DNA of 64,000 nucleotides from Coenobita brevimanus (GCA_032717465.1 CM064670.1:15272931-15336930); one strand, 5' to 3'; numbered from the stretch's first letter, positions 44,330 through 55,755 are shown. Notes: a model not told the origin generated them from the letters alone. Program-made: numbers and translations.

Positions 44330-45690
44330 ATAATGCAAGGAAGAAGGAACCAAAGGCCAGGAGCCCACCAATTGTTCCCTCTAAGAAAAAACAAAAACAA
44401 GGTAACAGAGAGCCAAATTCTGGATCTGTTCAAGATGCCTGGACACACTGCATTTGAAAGGCTGGAGATCATAGGCAGTAGGAAATACAGACAGAGGAGA
44501 CAGTTCCAGAGCTGACCTGTTGCATACATGAAGGAATGGGAGTAATGTTAACTCATGCATTAGAGAGTTGGACTGAAAAGGGATGAGAGCATGTTGCTAG
44601 ACAGGTGATACACATTTGCCGTAGTGGTGGAGGGATGCAGACAGACATTTCAGAGAAGCAGTGACGATTGGAGTAGTGATAGAAAAGAGATAAAGGTGCA
44701 ACAGTGTGGCAAAGAAACAGAGGTTGAAGGGAGTCAGTTAGAGGAGGAGAGTTAATGAGACGAAAAGCCTTTGACTCCACCATGTTGAGAAGAGCTGTAT
44801 GTGGGGAGCCTTCCCACATGTGAGAGTTGTACTCTCCATTGGGGTGAATAAAATTTGGTGGCTGAATCGGAAGAGAGGTGGCCTGCAGTTCTAATAGACC
44901 CAGGTTCGAATCTCGGCTGAGGCAGGAAACAGGTTAAGGATTTGAATTTCATGAAACAGACTTTACTGATCTACCAGAAGATCTGTGAACATATCGTGAA
45001 AATGCCCCTGTTAATACCGATACACCAGCCTGTACGAGACAGCCCTAGCATGTATTCAATATGGACCATGGGTGTTAGTGCCGAAGTGGTGACATGTGGA
45101 GGTGTATGGTATGCAGGAGGACTGCTGGACCATGGGAACAGGCTGTGAAGCCTATGTCCAGAGTCAGACAAAAAATAAATAAATAAATAAATAAAAAATA
45201 AAATAGAAAAATAAAAACTGGAGGGGTAAAGGCATGGAACTGGTTTAGCACACTTAATCTCTTGGAAGCAGATTTTCCGAGAGGTAATATGATCTTTTCA
45301 AGATAAATCCTGAGAAAATGAAACCCCAATTATGTCTAAAGATGATGTAGGATTGAGCTGGATATTGTTAAAAATTAGGGTATACTTCTGTGGAAGACTT
45401 TGTGGGATTGATAGATGTAAGATCTGAGTTTTTGATGCATTAAAAGCAAGAGTACTTTTACCCCAGTCAGAGATATGAGCCAAGTCAGACATCAGGTGTG
45501 CCTTAGACTCATCCCTTGTTTATTGAAGTAACTGCAGAGATGGATGCTGCAGGAAGCGAATGGAAAGGTGAAGGTTAGAGTCATCAGCGTATGAGTGGAC
45601 AGGGTTAGATTTACAGCTTAGAAGTTCATTGATGAATAAAAGGAAGAGAGCTGATGATAGGACATGTCCCTCAGCACCCTCCTTATCTCT
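44330..45690 (-). mobile_element. Jockey-D LINE copy 3 (3' part), split by SINE-G
   Basis: Minus-strand 3' part colinear with copy 2: YADDSNLHL-like (about 45,580), FNASKTQILHLS (about 45,440), ASKRLSVLNQFHAF (about 45,240), then after the SINE NSHMWEGSPHTALLNMVESK (about 44,800) and the C-terminal VCPGI region. The tail is a short A/T-rich stretch rather than a clean poly(A). Many frame breaks. Confidence 0.85.
44857..45217 (+). mobile_element. SINE-G copy with tRNA-like head, inside Jockey-D
   Basis: Head GGTGGCTGAATCGGAAGAGA contains box A-like TGGCTGAATCGG; box B is GGTTCGAATCT 50 bp later. The body matches the 41.2 kb copy and the tail is AAAT repeats (45,171-45,217). Acceptor-stem pairing of a true tRNA is not present. 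Confidence 0.82.
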
Positions 45691-46985
45691 TGAAAGAACT
45701 TTGAATGGTAGGTAGAAGGGCAGCTGAGCTTGCAGTCCACTGGGTATATGTTTCAGATGAACCTGGGGCTACAACAACAATAAAGTCTTTGGAGGAGGGG
45801 AGCAAGGAATTGCAAAAACATACTTGAAGTTTTACAGTAGACTCTTCATGATCTTTACTAAAGAAGAGCAAAACCTTTAATGCCTTCTCAGGAGTATTGG
45901 GGACAGGGGCAAGGCTACTCATTCTTAATAAGGTAAATATGACTAGTTGCTTTCCTCTTAGGAACATTATATGAACAATACACCTCAACTACCCCTTGGA
46001 TATGAATTGCAGTCAGTTAAATGCCTTGACCCACCACCAGGCATCTGTATGTTGGTTATAGGGTGATTACAAAAACATGGTTTCATGGGGTAGAGGAACC
46101 ATTTAGCTTCTTACTCTGTGTGGAGGAAGGTAGCACTACATCCATTTCAGTATTACTTATTTCAGGATGTAGGGCCTGAACCTAGGCTATCATAATCCAG
46201 AACATTGAAAGGTAGGTGACTACCGTAATTTATGCCCCTGGTACATTACATGAAATGCAGACAGCTGAGAAGTTTGTGTCCCTGGCGAGACTGTGGATCC
46301 ATTGTACTCAAACCTCTGACCACTGACTTGGATCTAAGAGAGTCATGAAATAACTGAAAATTGATAATATTGTGCAGAATGAAACAGTAACTTTCCTTTT
46401 CTAGTTGAAAGGGAAAGAATAAATAATCTACCCCTACAAAGTGTTTGGACATAATCACGGTCCCTGATGACAACAAGGAACTCAGTGTGGGCCTCCTGCT
46501 TCCCTGGTACTGAAACCACAAAGTTCTTGTGAGCAAAATTTTGTGGACAGTCATGTGTCAGCAGTGTGTCCTGTCTTCCATGTTTCTCATTCCTAGGCTA
46601 ATGTCAGTGAATGTATCCTTCCATCATGATCATCATCATCCCAACCTCTTTATCCCTCCAAAAGATGGGTTGAGGTATGGCCCAGACACTATAGCAAGAA
46701 ATTAGAGAGAGAGAGAGAGAGAAGAGGGAGAACTAATCAACAGCATGTCCAGTGAAGCAGGCCACACACCTCTTCATTCACCATTGAAGCTTCAGGAATC
46801 CTGACTGCACCTCACAGGCATAATTGTCCAAACACAAGTGTTTCATATTCTCATGCCTATCAGATGAAGTCAGTCCTACAGCATGTACACTGAAATATTT
46901 AAATATTTCATGTAACGCTTTCCACCAACACAGCCATCTGGAAAGTGTCGATGAATTTCATATTTTTCTAACTTTAACGTGTATC
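45691..46985. other. No gene recognised; GA microsatellite near 46,704
   Basis: No supportable coding frame. Confidence 0.5.
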
Positions 46986-46989
46986 AGTC

Positions 46990-47200
46990 ATCAGCCAGGT
47001 GCCTTAATCCTGAAAGGAGTGGCCACATAAGAATTGCCTCAGTGTTGCCCTGTTGTCTGTAGACAGGCTGCCCTCTCTCCAACTAAGATCACTCACTTAT
47101 ATACCGGTACCTGGTCCCTTCGCTCTCCCCTTCCACCTTACATACACTCTTTTAGTCAGTCTTTCTTCATCCAGTCTGTCCACATGGCCAAATGTCAAGC
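46990..47200 (-). mobile_element. RTE-A LINE copy 6, decayed 3' end
   Basis: Reverse complement shows the RTE-A C-terminal order (TGGACAGACTGGATGAAGAA for the VERM region, then GGCCACTCCTTTCAGGATTA and AGGCACCTGGC). Diverged and 5'-truncated. Confidence 0.65.
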
Positions 47201-47267
47201 AAGAAATTGTGCTGCATATGAGGAGAGAAGGACTGGTGCTGGAATTGTCCATGTTAGAATCTGGAAA

Positions 47268-47299
<32 letters not shown>

Positions 47300-50200
47300 A
47301 TGAGTGAAAAGAGAGGAATGAATTGAGCTGTTAAATTTTTAAATCTAAAATGATAATGTTAGTATTGGTAAATAGATTTGGTAGTTCTGTGTAGAAACAT
47401 GTCAGAGGCTTATTGGTCTCCCTTTGAGAACCTCACTACAGTATCTCATTTCTAATTGAGTTGTAGTGGCTGCCAGTCTGCGCTGAAATTTAAGCTGTGT
47501 CTTTTGGCTTTGGGGGCTTTCATGTTTGGCAGACCAAAGTACTGTATATTGCCGAATTGTTGAAATTCCTGTCAGCACTCCAGTGTGGTAACATGAGGCA
47601 AAGATTGATCCTTTGCACCTTTAGGAACAGAGCTGTTCATTGGTCATCTTTCTTGTATTTTTGTATGTGACTCCTAAGTTATATAACAGGTTGCCATTAC
47701 CCATTAGGCTCAAGGCCATTCTTTTTTCAAGAAGCTTTGATCTTGGAAGAGGCATTGTGATGGATGATAAACAGCTTAGTTTGTTGCCACTTCTGCAGGT
47801 GAAGTCTGTATTATAAGCTACATGAATAATTTCACAATTAATTGTAAAGATGCAAATGTTTCAAATACTAGTGAATTCTTTTGGATGAACTGATGCATTT
47901 TAGAAACAAGTGACTAGATAATGATGATGAAAAATCCCATGTCAACCCTTGAAGCATAGAGGCCTGAAGCTTGGTTACCATAGTCACCTCTGGGAGGTTT
48001 GTACCGCTTCAGAACCTGGAACAGCATTAGTGTGTATTGGAGGGCTGGCATTTGGTACGTCTGATAGCTTTGGTGAATTCAGGCTTTTGTTAATGGCACT
48101 GACATGAATGAATGGGGTTACTAATTTTTACCTGAAATGGCCAAGTAACTGTGATGCACAAATGTTGGGAAGTTTAGTGAGACATCTACTTCACAGTAAT
48201 GCTATCCCATCTTCATGTGGCATATTGAATAAATTGCTTTGGTTGTAGAAGAGGGGAAATATGAAGACTTGTTCACAAGGTGGTTTAGTGAATGGTAAGG
48301 CCAATCAGCAGTGGTCTACACTTACATCTGCAGTGACAGATGTTTATGCAGAGAGTTGAGAACCAATGAAGTCCAAGAATGTACAGGTTTAAGTTTAAAC
48401 TGACTTATAGGAAGGGGATACTCTACTGATATACTGCAGTGAGAGACTGACATGTCAGCAATATCTTGTCTTGAAACATGTCATCTCTTTGTTGTGGATG
48501 CTAAACTATAAGAGTTTTAAAATTAGAGTATGGTGCAAACCACAAAAAAGTATAGTGGAAACAATATGAAGACACAGTATTGTCTTGATCTGTCATTGCT
48601 ATGGGAAATAAGCAGCAGAATGATGAAAATCTCAGCGAGGTTGCAGTGCATGAACTATAGTAGAAGAGAGGTCTGGGGATAATTCATAGTAGGAGATGCA
48701 AACAAGCAAGTGGTTTAGAAACAATAACACTTTGTTTTGATCAGCGTATGAAAAGTAGGTGGATTCAGAATTATTATCATTATTATTATTATTATTTTCT
48801 TTTTTGTTAGTGTCCACAATTTTTCAGTGAAGCATTTTGTCCTAATTCATGCACAGAAAATTGTCACCTTTTTATGTCTTTTTTCCCATATGTTCCACAG
48901 GAAATTATACAGCAAATGCCTTTAAAAAGCTCCATTCCAACCTGTAAAACTGGTTTGCCAGCTCCTTTTTATAGTACCAGCTGTATGGAAGAAGTTGTGA
49001 TATTTTGGAACACATTCCTGACTTAACATATACTGGTGACTGCTTGTATTAGATGCTGCTTACATCAGTGTTGTCACCAGGCTTCCTGTATCTCAATTCT
49101 TGCCATATTATTTAACTAACATGGAGTAAGGCACATGTGGCCTTTGATATTCCTTAAGTTCTAATGTAGTTTGTACTCTTTTGTTTCTTTCCCATTTCAG
49201 ATGGGTTTGTACAGGTATTAATAAGTTAGTTTTAGTGTCTCACCAAACTAGCCCAGTAATGCTCCCAAGATATATTGAGATATATTGTACTCTGTACTCT
49301 TGAATTTGGAATATAATTGCCTCCTTTCCACCTTGAATGCTGAGGTAGAGCAAGAGATCACATTACAGTAAAATATGGTACTAATGAAATAGTTTTACAG
49401 AAAGGATGCGGAGATGCAGAACTCGGAAATAAGCTGGAGAAGGATAAAAATCTCCAGCAAGTTGAAGTGGACAAAATTTAATAAATATGACATACGAGTA
49501 TATGGAGAGTCATATTGCATCAGGGGTTAATGCAGTAATAACAGTAGCTGGCATACTATATATATATATATATATGAAACAGATGACACAAGTTTGTTCA
49601 GTGTTCTTGATGTTTCTACTTTTATGGGTAACTGGGCATGACTTTTTGGAAGCAAATGTAATTGATACTCCTCCTAGTGTTGGAGTTATGAGACATCCTT
49701 GTGTCTAGTTCAACATTATTATTATTGTTATTCTTTTTAGTATTATTATTTGTCCCACACCCTTCATATCTGACATAAACATTACCCAAATATTTAATTT
49801 ATAGCTGACATAATGTGCCACATCTCCATGTACAAAAAGTCTTGCCACACAGCATAATATCGTATGATTTGCCAGGTAGGGTATCAGGCTAGTGTGATGA
49901 AAGTTTAATTGTTGTCAAGAAAAAAACCACAACTGTGATTTTATTCCCTCCATAGTATAGAGCATAACTGCTGTTAAAGGTTTATGTATGGTTCAGTACT
50001 ATGATCTGTTATACATCTGCTGTTTTCAAGCTGACATATATTGTACATGCATTATTGAAAAGTATATGTTATGGATATTTTTATTAACAATAAATCCATT
50101 GGGTTTGTAGTACTTATATTATTATCCACATGAGTAAGTTGGAGGGTAAGGGAAGATGTTTAAGGCTAAGAAAGTGGATGTAATAATGTAAAGCAATGCA

Positions 50201-50520
50201 TGAGGAAGCAGGGTATGAAAACTGAGGAGGCAGAAGAAATGATTTAAGGACAGGGAGTGTACGGATGAGGTATGTGTGGCAGTGTTCATAACCCCCTTTT
50301 TAAATTAGGCAGTTGACAGAGTGGCTCTATCCCTTAGGCATTATGCAGCACAATTTTCTGTGGATCATGTGATGTGCAAAGTGTAACCCAAAATTCTGAA
50401 GGCATGAATTGTGGACCGTTGTAATGGGTGCCCTTTTTTTTGGTATTTCTCCAGCTCATTTTACTTTCCTGTTCATGTTTCTGGACTCCTCCCAACTCAT
50501 GTATAGTTGAAAGACGTTTA
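47201..50520. other. No gene recognised; one unnamed repeat
   Basis: TA microsatellite at 47,272-47,300. Segment 48,898-49,028 resembles 55,238-55,372. No other supportable feature. Confidence 0.45.
48898..49028 (+). repeat. Unnamed dispersed repeat, copy 1 (partner at 55,238)
   Basis: Shares GGAAATTATA, then TTTGCCAG, ATAGT and ATATTTTGGAACACATTCCT in the same order and spacing with 55,238-55,372 (ATATTCTGGAACACATCCTG). No family recognised. Confidence 0.6.
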
Positions 50521-50521
50521 T

Positions 50522-50764
50522 AATCCATCCCTCCATCCATTGCCAGACGCCATGTATCCCAAACAGGGTGGTCAAGGGCTTAGAGTTAATTGTTTTTACA
50601 GGGAGGGGCACTAATCCTCCACCAACCCCACTTGACACGTAGGGATGCCAACAGCATCTGGTGTTCCCAGGCGGTCACCCATCCAAGTACTAACCAGACC
50701 CAACGTTGCTTAACTTCGCTGATCGGACGGGAAGCGGTGTACTCAACGTGGCATGGCTGTTGGC
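50522..50764 (-). mobile_element. 5S-rRNA-headed SINE with RTE-A-like tail
   Basis: Sense order: a near-complete 5S rRNA sequence (118 bp), then GTGTCAAGTGGGGTTGGTGG AGG.. TTAGTGCCCCTCCCTG as in SINE-beta, then GACCACCCTGTTTGGGATAC and GGCGTCTGGCAATGGATGGA. No T-run ends the 5S part, as a working 5S gene would need. The 3' module is shared with the SINE at 7,230-7,600, whose head is different. Confidence 0.8.
50647..50764 (-). rRNA. 5S rRNA-derived sequence (SINE head, probably not a working 5S gene)
   Basis: Starts GCCAACAGCCATGCCACGTT, includes GAAGTTAAGCAACGTTGGGT, the internal promoter region GGTTAGTACTTGGATGGGTG, and ends ACACCAGATGCTGTTGGC, pairing with its 5' end. Length is 118 against about 120 for animal 5S. 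The downstream sequence is SINE body, so it serves as an internal pol III promoter for the SINE. Confidence 0.85.
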
Positions 50765-50825
50765 AATGATGATGTTTATTGTAAAGACCCTCTATTCAAG
50801 ACTGTTGCTTATATACTTTTTCCTT

Positions 50826-51300
50826 TTTTTAATGTAAGACAGAAGGAACCAAAGGCTAGAAGCCTGCAAGATTGTTTCTTCCTAAAAAAAAAAGTACAGC
50901 CAGGTTGTAGATCTGTTCATTTTGAGATACCTGAACACACTGTGTAAGACTGGAGGTTATTGGCAAAGGTAAATACAGATAGAGGAAGACAGTTCTACAG
51001 TTGACCTGTTTTATACGTGAAGGACAGGGAGTATCAGTTAACTCTTGCGTTAGAGAGTCAGACAGAAATGGGATGAGAGTTTGCTGCAAGACTGGTGCAA
51101 TGTGCCTGCTGTAGTGGAAGGTTGATGCAGGCAGAAAGTTCAGAAGAGGAGTGACCACTGAAGAAGTGATAGAAAAGAGATAAAGATGAAACAATGCAGT
51201 CAAGAGACACAGGTTGAAGGGAGTTACCAATAAGAGAGGCAATGAAATGACAAAGCCATTGTAAAGCTGTACTCTACACAGGGCAAATAAAACCCCTATA
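50826..51300 (-). mobile_element. Jockey-D LINE copy 4, decayed 3' end
   Basis: Reverse complement aligns with the Jockey-D C-terminus (TPFNLCLLTALFHLYLF shared with copy 2, then CVQVSQNEQIYNLAV) and ends in TTCCTTCTGTCTTACATTAAAAAAA. 5'-truncated near GTGGAGTACAGC. Confidence 0.78.
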
Positions 51301-52243
51301 AAAAGTCACCTATTGATTATAGTTGGCATTTTAACTATATAACCCATAATGGGCTGTTACGGAGTACCAGGAGAAAATGATAATGAGAAGCACTAAAGGA
51401 TATGTGTCAGGAGGTTGTGCATTTGTAACTCATATTTCAAACACAAAGATGCACATATATATATACATGGTATAGAGGGAACGGGGATCGTGTTGAAAGA
51501 AGCCTGATTGATTACGTGCTTGTAGAGAGGTCGATGATGGAAATGGTTGATGAAACGAGGGCTGTGAGAGGACGAGGTGGAGGTCTGTCAGATCATATGA
51601 CTGTGATATGCAAGATCAAGCTGAGAGGAGTGAGGTGGATCAGGAGAGAGAGGAGCAGTCATGGAGAAAGACTGAAAATTGAGAAGCTGAGGATCAAAGA
51701 CGTGGAAGATGATTACAGAACCAAAGTAGAGAAGGAGTTGGAATCAGTGAATTGGAAGGAACTGGATCTGGACAGCCTGTGGAATGCATATAGGGATTGC
51801 TGAGTTAGGAATGCTAAAGCAGTGTGTGGTGTGGCAAGAGTAACAACAAAGAAGAAAGGTTCGGCATGGTGGGATGATTAGGTTAAGAAAGCGGTGGAGG
51901 AAAAGAGGTAGAAGTGGCTAAAGTGGTTACAGGACAGGAGTTCAGTTGAAATAAGAGCTGAGTATATTGCGAGCAAGAAGCACATAAAAAGACTGGTGAA
52001 GAGGAAAATGAAGGAGGTAAATGATGATCTAGGAAGAAAAATGAAAGCAAACTACTCTGAAAATAGGAAGTTATTCTGGAAAGAGGTGTGGAAATGTAAA
52101 GTGAAAATGGAAGAAAGAAATGTGATGGTGTGAAGGATGTAGGTGATAGATTATTAACCCATAGGGATGAAGTATGGACCAGATGGAAAGAATATTTTGA
52201 AAGCCTGATGAACGGGAATAGATAGAGCAGAGCAGCTGTAAAT

Positions 52244-52774
52244 ATGATTGGTTTTGGGGGTGTGCAGAGAAGGAATGCAGTGCCAGGAGACATGACACTC
52301 ACACAGGTGAAGAGTGCTGTGAAGCGGCTGAAAAATGGGAAAGCAGCTGGGGTTGATGAGGTGTATGCAGAGATGCTTAAGTGTTGCAGAGAGAGTGGAA
52401 TGAAGTGCTTGTTGGAGATATGTAAGAAGGCATGGATGAGTGAAATTGTGCCTGCAGAGTGGAAAAAGGCTGTGATTGTACCCCCATAAAAAAATAAAGG
52501 TGAGCGAAGTGAGTGCCAGAATTATTGTGGCATAAGTTTACTGAGTGTGGCAGGGAAGGTATATGGAAGAATTATTATAGAGAAAGTAAGAGAGATATCA
52601 GAAGTCCTAGCGAGTGATGAACAGGGTGGCTTTAGGAGAGGCAGAGGATGTGTGGATCAAATATTTGCAGTGAGACAGATAGCAAAGAAGGCTTGTGAGA
52701 AGGACCATAAGGTGTTTATGCCATTCATAGATCTGGAAAAAGCATACGACAAAGTGGACAGAGAGGGATTGTGA
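52244..52774 (+). pseudogene. RTE-B reverse transcriptase, fingers and palm blocks
   Basis: Two open stretches (52,244-52,489 and 52,547-52,774) separated by a stop at VIVPP and a short gap. Motifs: LKNGKAAGVDE (RT block 1), WKKAVIVP (block 2), DEQGGFRRGRGCVDQIF (block 3) and PFIDLEKAYDKVD (block 4, catalytic Asp). After REGL a stop codon and then the SINE follow. This is the best view of the RTE-B N-terminal RT. Confidence 0.8.
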
Positions 52775-52834
52775 AAAGTTTTGCACATGTAAGGGGTAGA
52801 TGATAAACTGCTAGGTGTCATCAAGAGTTTCTAT

Positions 52835-53345
52835 CAGAGAAATTACCAATATGCCGGGAATCGAACCCGGGTGCCAGGGGGTTAACTCATCCTCTTCAGG
52901 CCCACAGTGGGGGGCGGAGGGACGTTGGTTACAAGATTGTGACAACGTGAGTTAACTTTTACCTGGTCGTGGTGTAGTGGTATGCTGCCTGGCTCTCACC
53001 TAAGAGTCCCGGGTTCGATTCCCGGCATATTGGTAATTTCTCTGATGATTTTTCCTGTGTAAAAAATACAGGTTCTCTCTTCATTCTGACTTGCCGTAAG
53101 TGTTTGGGATAGATTAAAAGCATCTACTTCCACAAGTGCCAGGGGGTTAACTCATCCTCTTCAGGCCCACAGTGGGGGGCGGAGGGACGTTGGTTACAAG
53201 ATTGTGACAACGTGAGTTAACTTTTACCTGGTCGTGGTGTAGTGGTATGCTGCCTGGCTCTCACCTGAGAGTCCCGGGTTCGATTCCCGGCATATTGGTA
53301 ATTTCTCTGATGATTTTTCCTGTGTAAAAAATACAGGTTCTCTCT
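52835..53345 (+). mobile_element. tRNA-derived SINE: inverted head plus two tandem units, 14-bp target duplication
   Basis: Flanked by TCAAGAGTTTCTAT at 52,821-52,834 and 53,346-53,359. The insert has an inverted stub (52,835-52,872), unit 1 (52,871-53,083), a 52-bp spacer, and unit 2 (53,136-53,348, overlapping the duplication). Unit period is 265 bp and the units differ by about one base. Each unit holds a tRNA-like region with box A TGGTGTAGTGGTA, a CTC anticodon-like loop and box B GGTTCGATTCC. The stub repeats the box B arm through CATATTGGTAATTTCTCTG in reverse, so the insert can fold back over about 38 bp. Confidence 0.82.
53228..53302 (+). pseudogene. tRNA-Glu-like sequence within the SINE (unit 2; unit 1 at 52,963-53,037)
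   Basis: D arm GTGTAGTGGTATGC, loop CTCTCAC (anticodon CTC) and T arm CCGGGTTCGATTCCCGG resemble tRNA-Glu. The 5' seven bases do not pair with CATATTG at the 3' side and the anticodon stem has mismatches, so a working tRNA is unlikely. Confidence 0.6.
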
Positions 53346-53403
53346 TCAAGAGTTTCTATGATGGTAGTGAAGCATGTGTATGGGTTAATGGGCATCTAAG
53401 CGA

Positions 53404-53817
53404 ATGGTTCACGATCGGTGTGGGCGTGCTACAAGGTTGTGTGATGTCCTCATGGTTGTTCAATGTATATTTAAGGATGGGGTGATGAGAGAAGTCAAAG
53501 CACGAGTAATGGAAAAAGGGATGGCGTTGGTAATGAATGGTGGTGGACGGAATATCTCGAATTTGTTATACGCTGATGATGCAGTACTGCTTGCAAATAC
53601 CAGACAAGAACTTGGTAGGTTAGTGCAGAGTTTTGCTGATGTCTGTGAGCATCATGCCTTCAGAGTAAATGCAGAAAAGAGTAAAGTGATGGTTACTGAG
53701 AGAGATGGTGACTCCCTGTGCCATGTTACAGTGAATGGAGAGGGACTGGAATTGGTAAGAGATCAAATACCTGGGTACAGTGGTAGAAAAGAGAGGAAAA
53801 TATTCAAAAGAAGTTGA
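53404..53817 (+). pseudogene. RTE-B reverse transcriptase, catalytic YADD part
   Basis: 137 codons past the SINE: a QGCVMS-like block (CDVLMVVQCIF after a frame change), DGVMREVKARVMEKGMALVM, LLYADDAVLLANTRQELGRL with the catalytic Asp pair, and the thumb start FRVNAEKSKVMVTERDGD. Frame lost near 53,817. Colinear with 8,753-8,956 of copy 1. Confidence 0.8.
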
Positions 53818-54703
53818 AAGTAGAGTGACACAAGGAAGAAATGTAGCTGGTGCAATGAAGGCCTTGATAAGAAACAGAGGCTTGAGTGTTGCAGCTGCAC
53901 GAGCCTAACATGAAGTGCCAACTTTAACATATGGATGTGAGACTATGGTGTGGCATGTAAATGAAAAGAGTAAGAGCGGTGGAGATGGGACTGCTGAGGA
54001 ATGTATGTGGAGTACAGAGGGTGGGTAGGATATGAAATAATGTGATTTGTGTAAGATGTGGAGTGAGGAAGTCGGTGGACACGAGACTCGAAGAGAGTGT
54101 ACAGAGATGGTATGATCATGTGATGAGAGGGGATAACAATAGAGTGGTGAAAAAGGTATATCTGAGCAAATTTGAAGGAGGAAGGAGGCGAGGTAGGCCA
54201 AGGAGAAGGTGGAGAGATATGGTGGATGAGTGCGAAGAAGAGAGGTTTGAAAGTCGGTGAGGCTAGGGAATTGACAAGAGATCGAGCTGGCTGGATGAAT
54301 GTTGTGAGGAGAAGTGCATGATCAGGGATTTGGTACCCCTTTTTAACATGGCAGCATCTGGACTGACTCAATCGGATACGTCTATGTGAGACTACAGAAC
54401 GTGGTGAATGTTTTTCGTGTATCCGATAATGCCAGGATTCCGGGGGCTTGAATGTTGAGTGAATGGAAGCATGGCTCATTGGACTGTCTGGATAATTGCT
54501 ACTCCTCACCCTGCCCTGGGGTGGGAGAGGTCTGGATGATGATGATGAACCCTTTCAGCAAGATGACACTTTGTTTTACCTTGAATTAGGCAATATTTGA
54601 TAATATTCTTTTGTGTGCATGCAACCCTTCTTTGTGAAGTGGTTAACAGACCTCACAACCTATCCATTCTTATACAGTGTACGGTATGGACACTTAAGTC
54701 ATC

Positions 54704-54985
54704 AGGTGGTAGATGGTACTGACCATCATCCACTCACTTGATGTAGAGCTGCCTGCGTCTTCCCTCACTTTTTATCATTCTGTGTGTGTGTGCCCTCCTC
54801 TTTTCCAATACCTTGTTTTCCTTCCTGTCACTTTTTATTACTCTTCTTTTCCACTTCAGGTGGCCCTACACTGAGTGACAAGCTTAATGGTTTCCTGTAA
54901 CCCAAGAAACCATTTACAGTACAATGTTGGGTAGTAACCATATGATGAGACATGGGGATAATGGTGGCCCTGATAGCTGTGTGGA
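54704..54985 (+). mobile_element. SINE-alpha/beta head fragment
   Basis: Starts GGTGGTAGATGGTACTGACC, CATCCACTCACTTGATGTAG, CT-rich part, CTGAGTGACAAGCTTAATGG, GGTTTCCTG..AAACCATTTAC and GTAACCATATGATG. It loses similarity after a GGCCCTGATAGCTG stretch, so the 3' half is absent or replaced. Confidence 0.72.
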
Positions 54986-55237
54986 GTGACACAAATGCAG
55001 TGTCCACCCAGGAACCAAGCCTCCACACTTTTCCCCATGCTTCGCTGTTGTGACGCACTATCAGCCACTAGGGAACATTGGTTCTCTGCACAGGACGGCC
55101 CTGCAGCAGTTGCCTGCCTGCAATTGACGGATCTGCTCAGCCTGACAGACTGGAGTCAATCAACAACAGCACTAAGTCATCAACGTTATTATTATTTTTT
55201 TTTAACATTTTATTTTTTTGCTATTAAATCCATGGGA

Positions 55238-55372
55238 AATTATAGAAAAATTACCTATCAAAGTGTCATTGCTACTTACTGTTATAAAGCTGATTTGCCA
55301 GGTTCTCACGCATAGTTTACTGATTGTACGGAAAAAAATTAAAATATTCTGGAACACATCCTGAACTTATAA
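55238..55372 (+). repeat. Unnamed dispersed repeat, copy 2 (partner at 48,898)
   Basis: Matches 48,898-49,028 in order and spacing, ending ATATTCTGGAACACATCCTG. Lies between two SINE-alpha copies. Confidence 0.6.
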
Positions 55373-55443
55373 ATGAGCTCCCTGTAATATGCAAAACTGG
55401 TGGTAAGGTGGATGTAAGAAAGTTTTATGATAGGAGGGAATTT

Positions 55444-55755
55444 ACTGTGAGTGGTAGGTGGGGGGTATCCACTGTCCATTCACATAATGTAGTTCTACCT
55501 TTAGGTAGACTGACAAGCTACATGTTTTCTAATAGCCCAGGAAATCATTTACAGAATACTACGGTACTCCACTAGGTTGTGTGGTAACCATATAAGCATA
55601 TGGATCCCTGATGATCGAGCAACATCCAAGGGATGGTTGGGGTTTTTTGCTCACATAATGCTATTTAGGGGTTGGCAACTGGTCACTTGTCTAAGATGTC
55701 AGGACTAAGTAACCTGGCCCATGCCCCTGACACTTCTTTTGGGGCAACAGAGAAT
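55444..55755 (+). mobile_element. SINE-alpha copy, diverged
   Basis: Head GTGAGTGGTAGGTGGGGGGT, then CCAGGAAATCATTTACAGAA, GTGGTAACCATATAAGC, CCAAGGGATGGTTGGGGTTT and TTTTGGGGCAACAGAGAATA. Old copy with a decayed tail; the tRNA-like part is shortened. Confidence 0.75.

Larger units (their letters stand above)
51472..54549 (+). mobile_element. RTE-B LINE copy 2, interrupted by a tRNA-derived SINE
   Basis: Starts in the last part of the endonuclease (SLIDYVLVER and GLSDHMTVICKI, about 51,505-51,615), then linker (KKHIKRLVKRKMKEVNDDLG), FGGVQRRNAVPGDMTL (about 52,250), KNGKAAGVDEVYAEML, VYGRIIIEKVREI, GGFRRGRGCVDQIF (about 52,630), FIDLEKAYDKVD (about 52,730), the SINE, then LLYADDAVLLAN (about 53,565), KSKVMVTERDGD and the C-terminal region. 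The 3' end is TCTGGATGATGATGATGA. Stops near 51,802 and 52,489 and frameshifts disable it. It supplies the empty-site reference for two insertions in copy 1. Confidence 0.9.

Noticed and set aside
50647..50764. Working 5S rRNA gene
   Set aside because: The 5S body is good, but no T-run terminator follows and the downstream sequence is a SINE module also found at 7.2 kb and 61 kb. Kept as a SINE head.
52963..53302. Two functional tRNA-Glu genes
   Set aside because: T arm and boxes are present, but the acceptor stems do not pair and the anticodon stem is mismatched. The units lie inside a target-duplication-bounded insertion.
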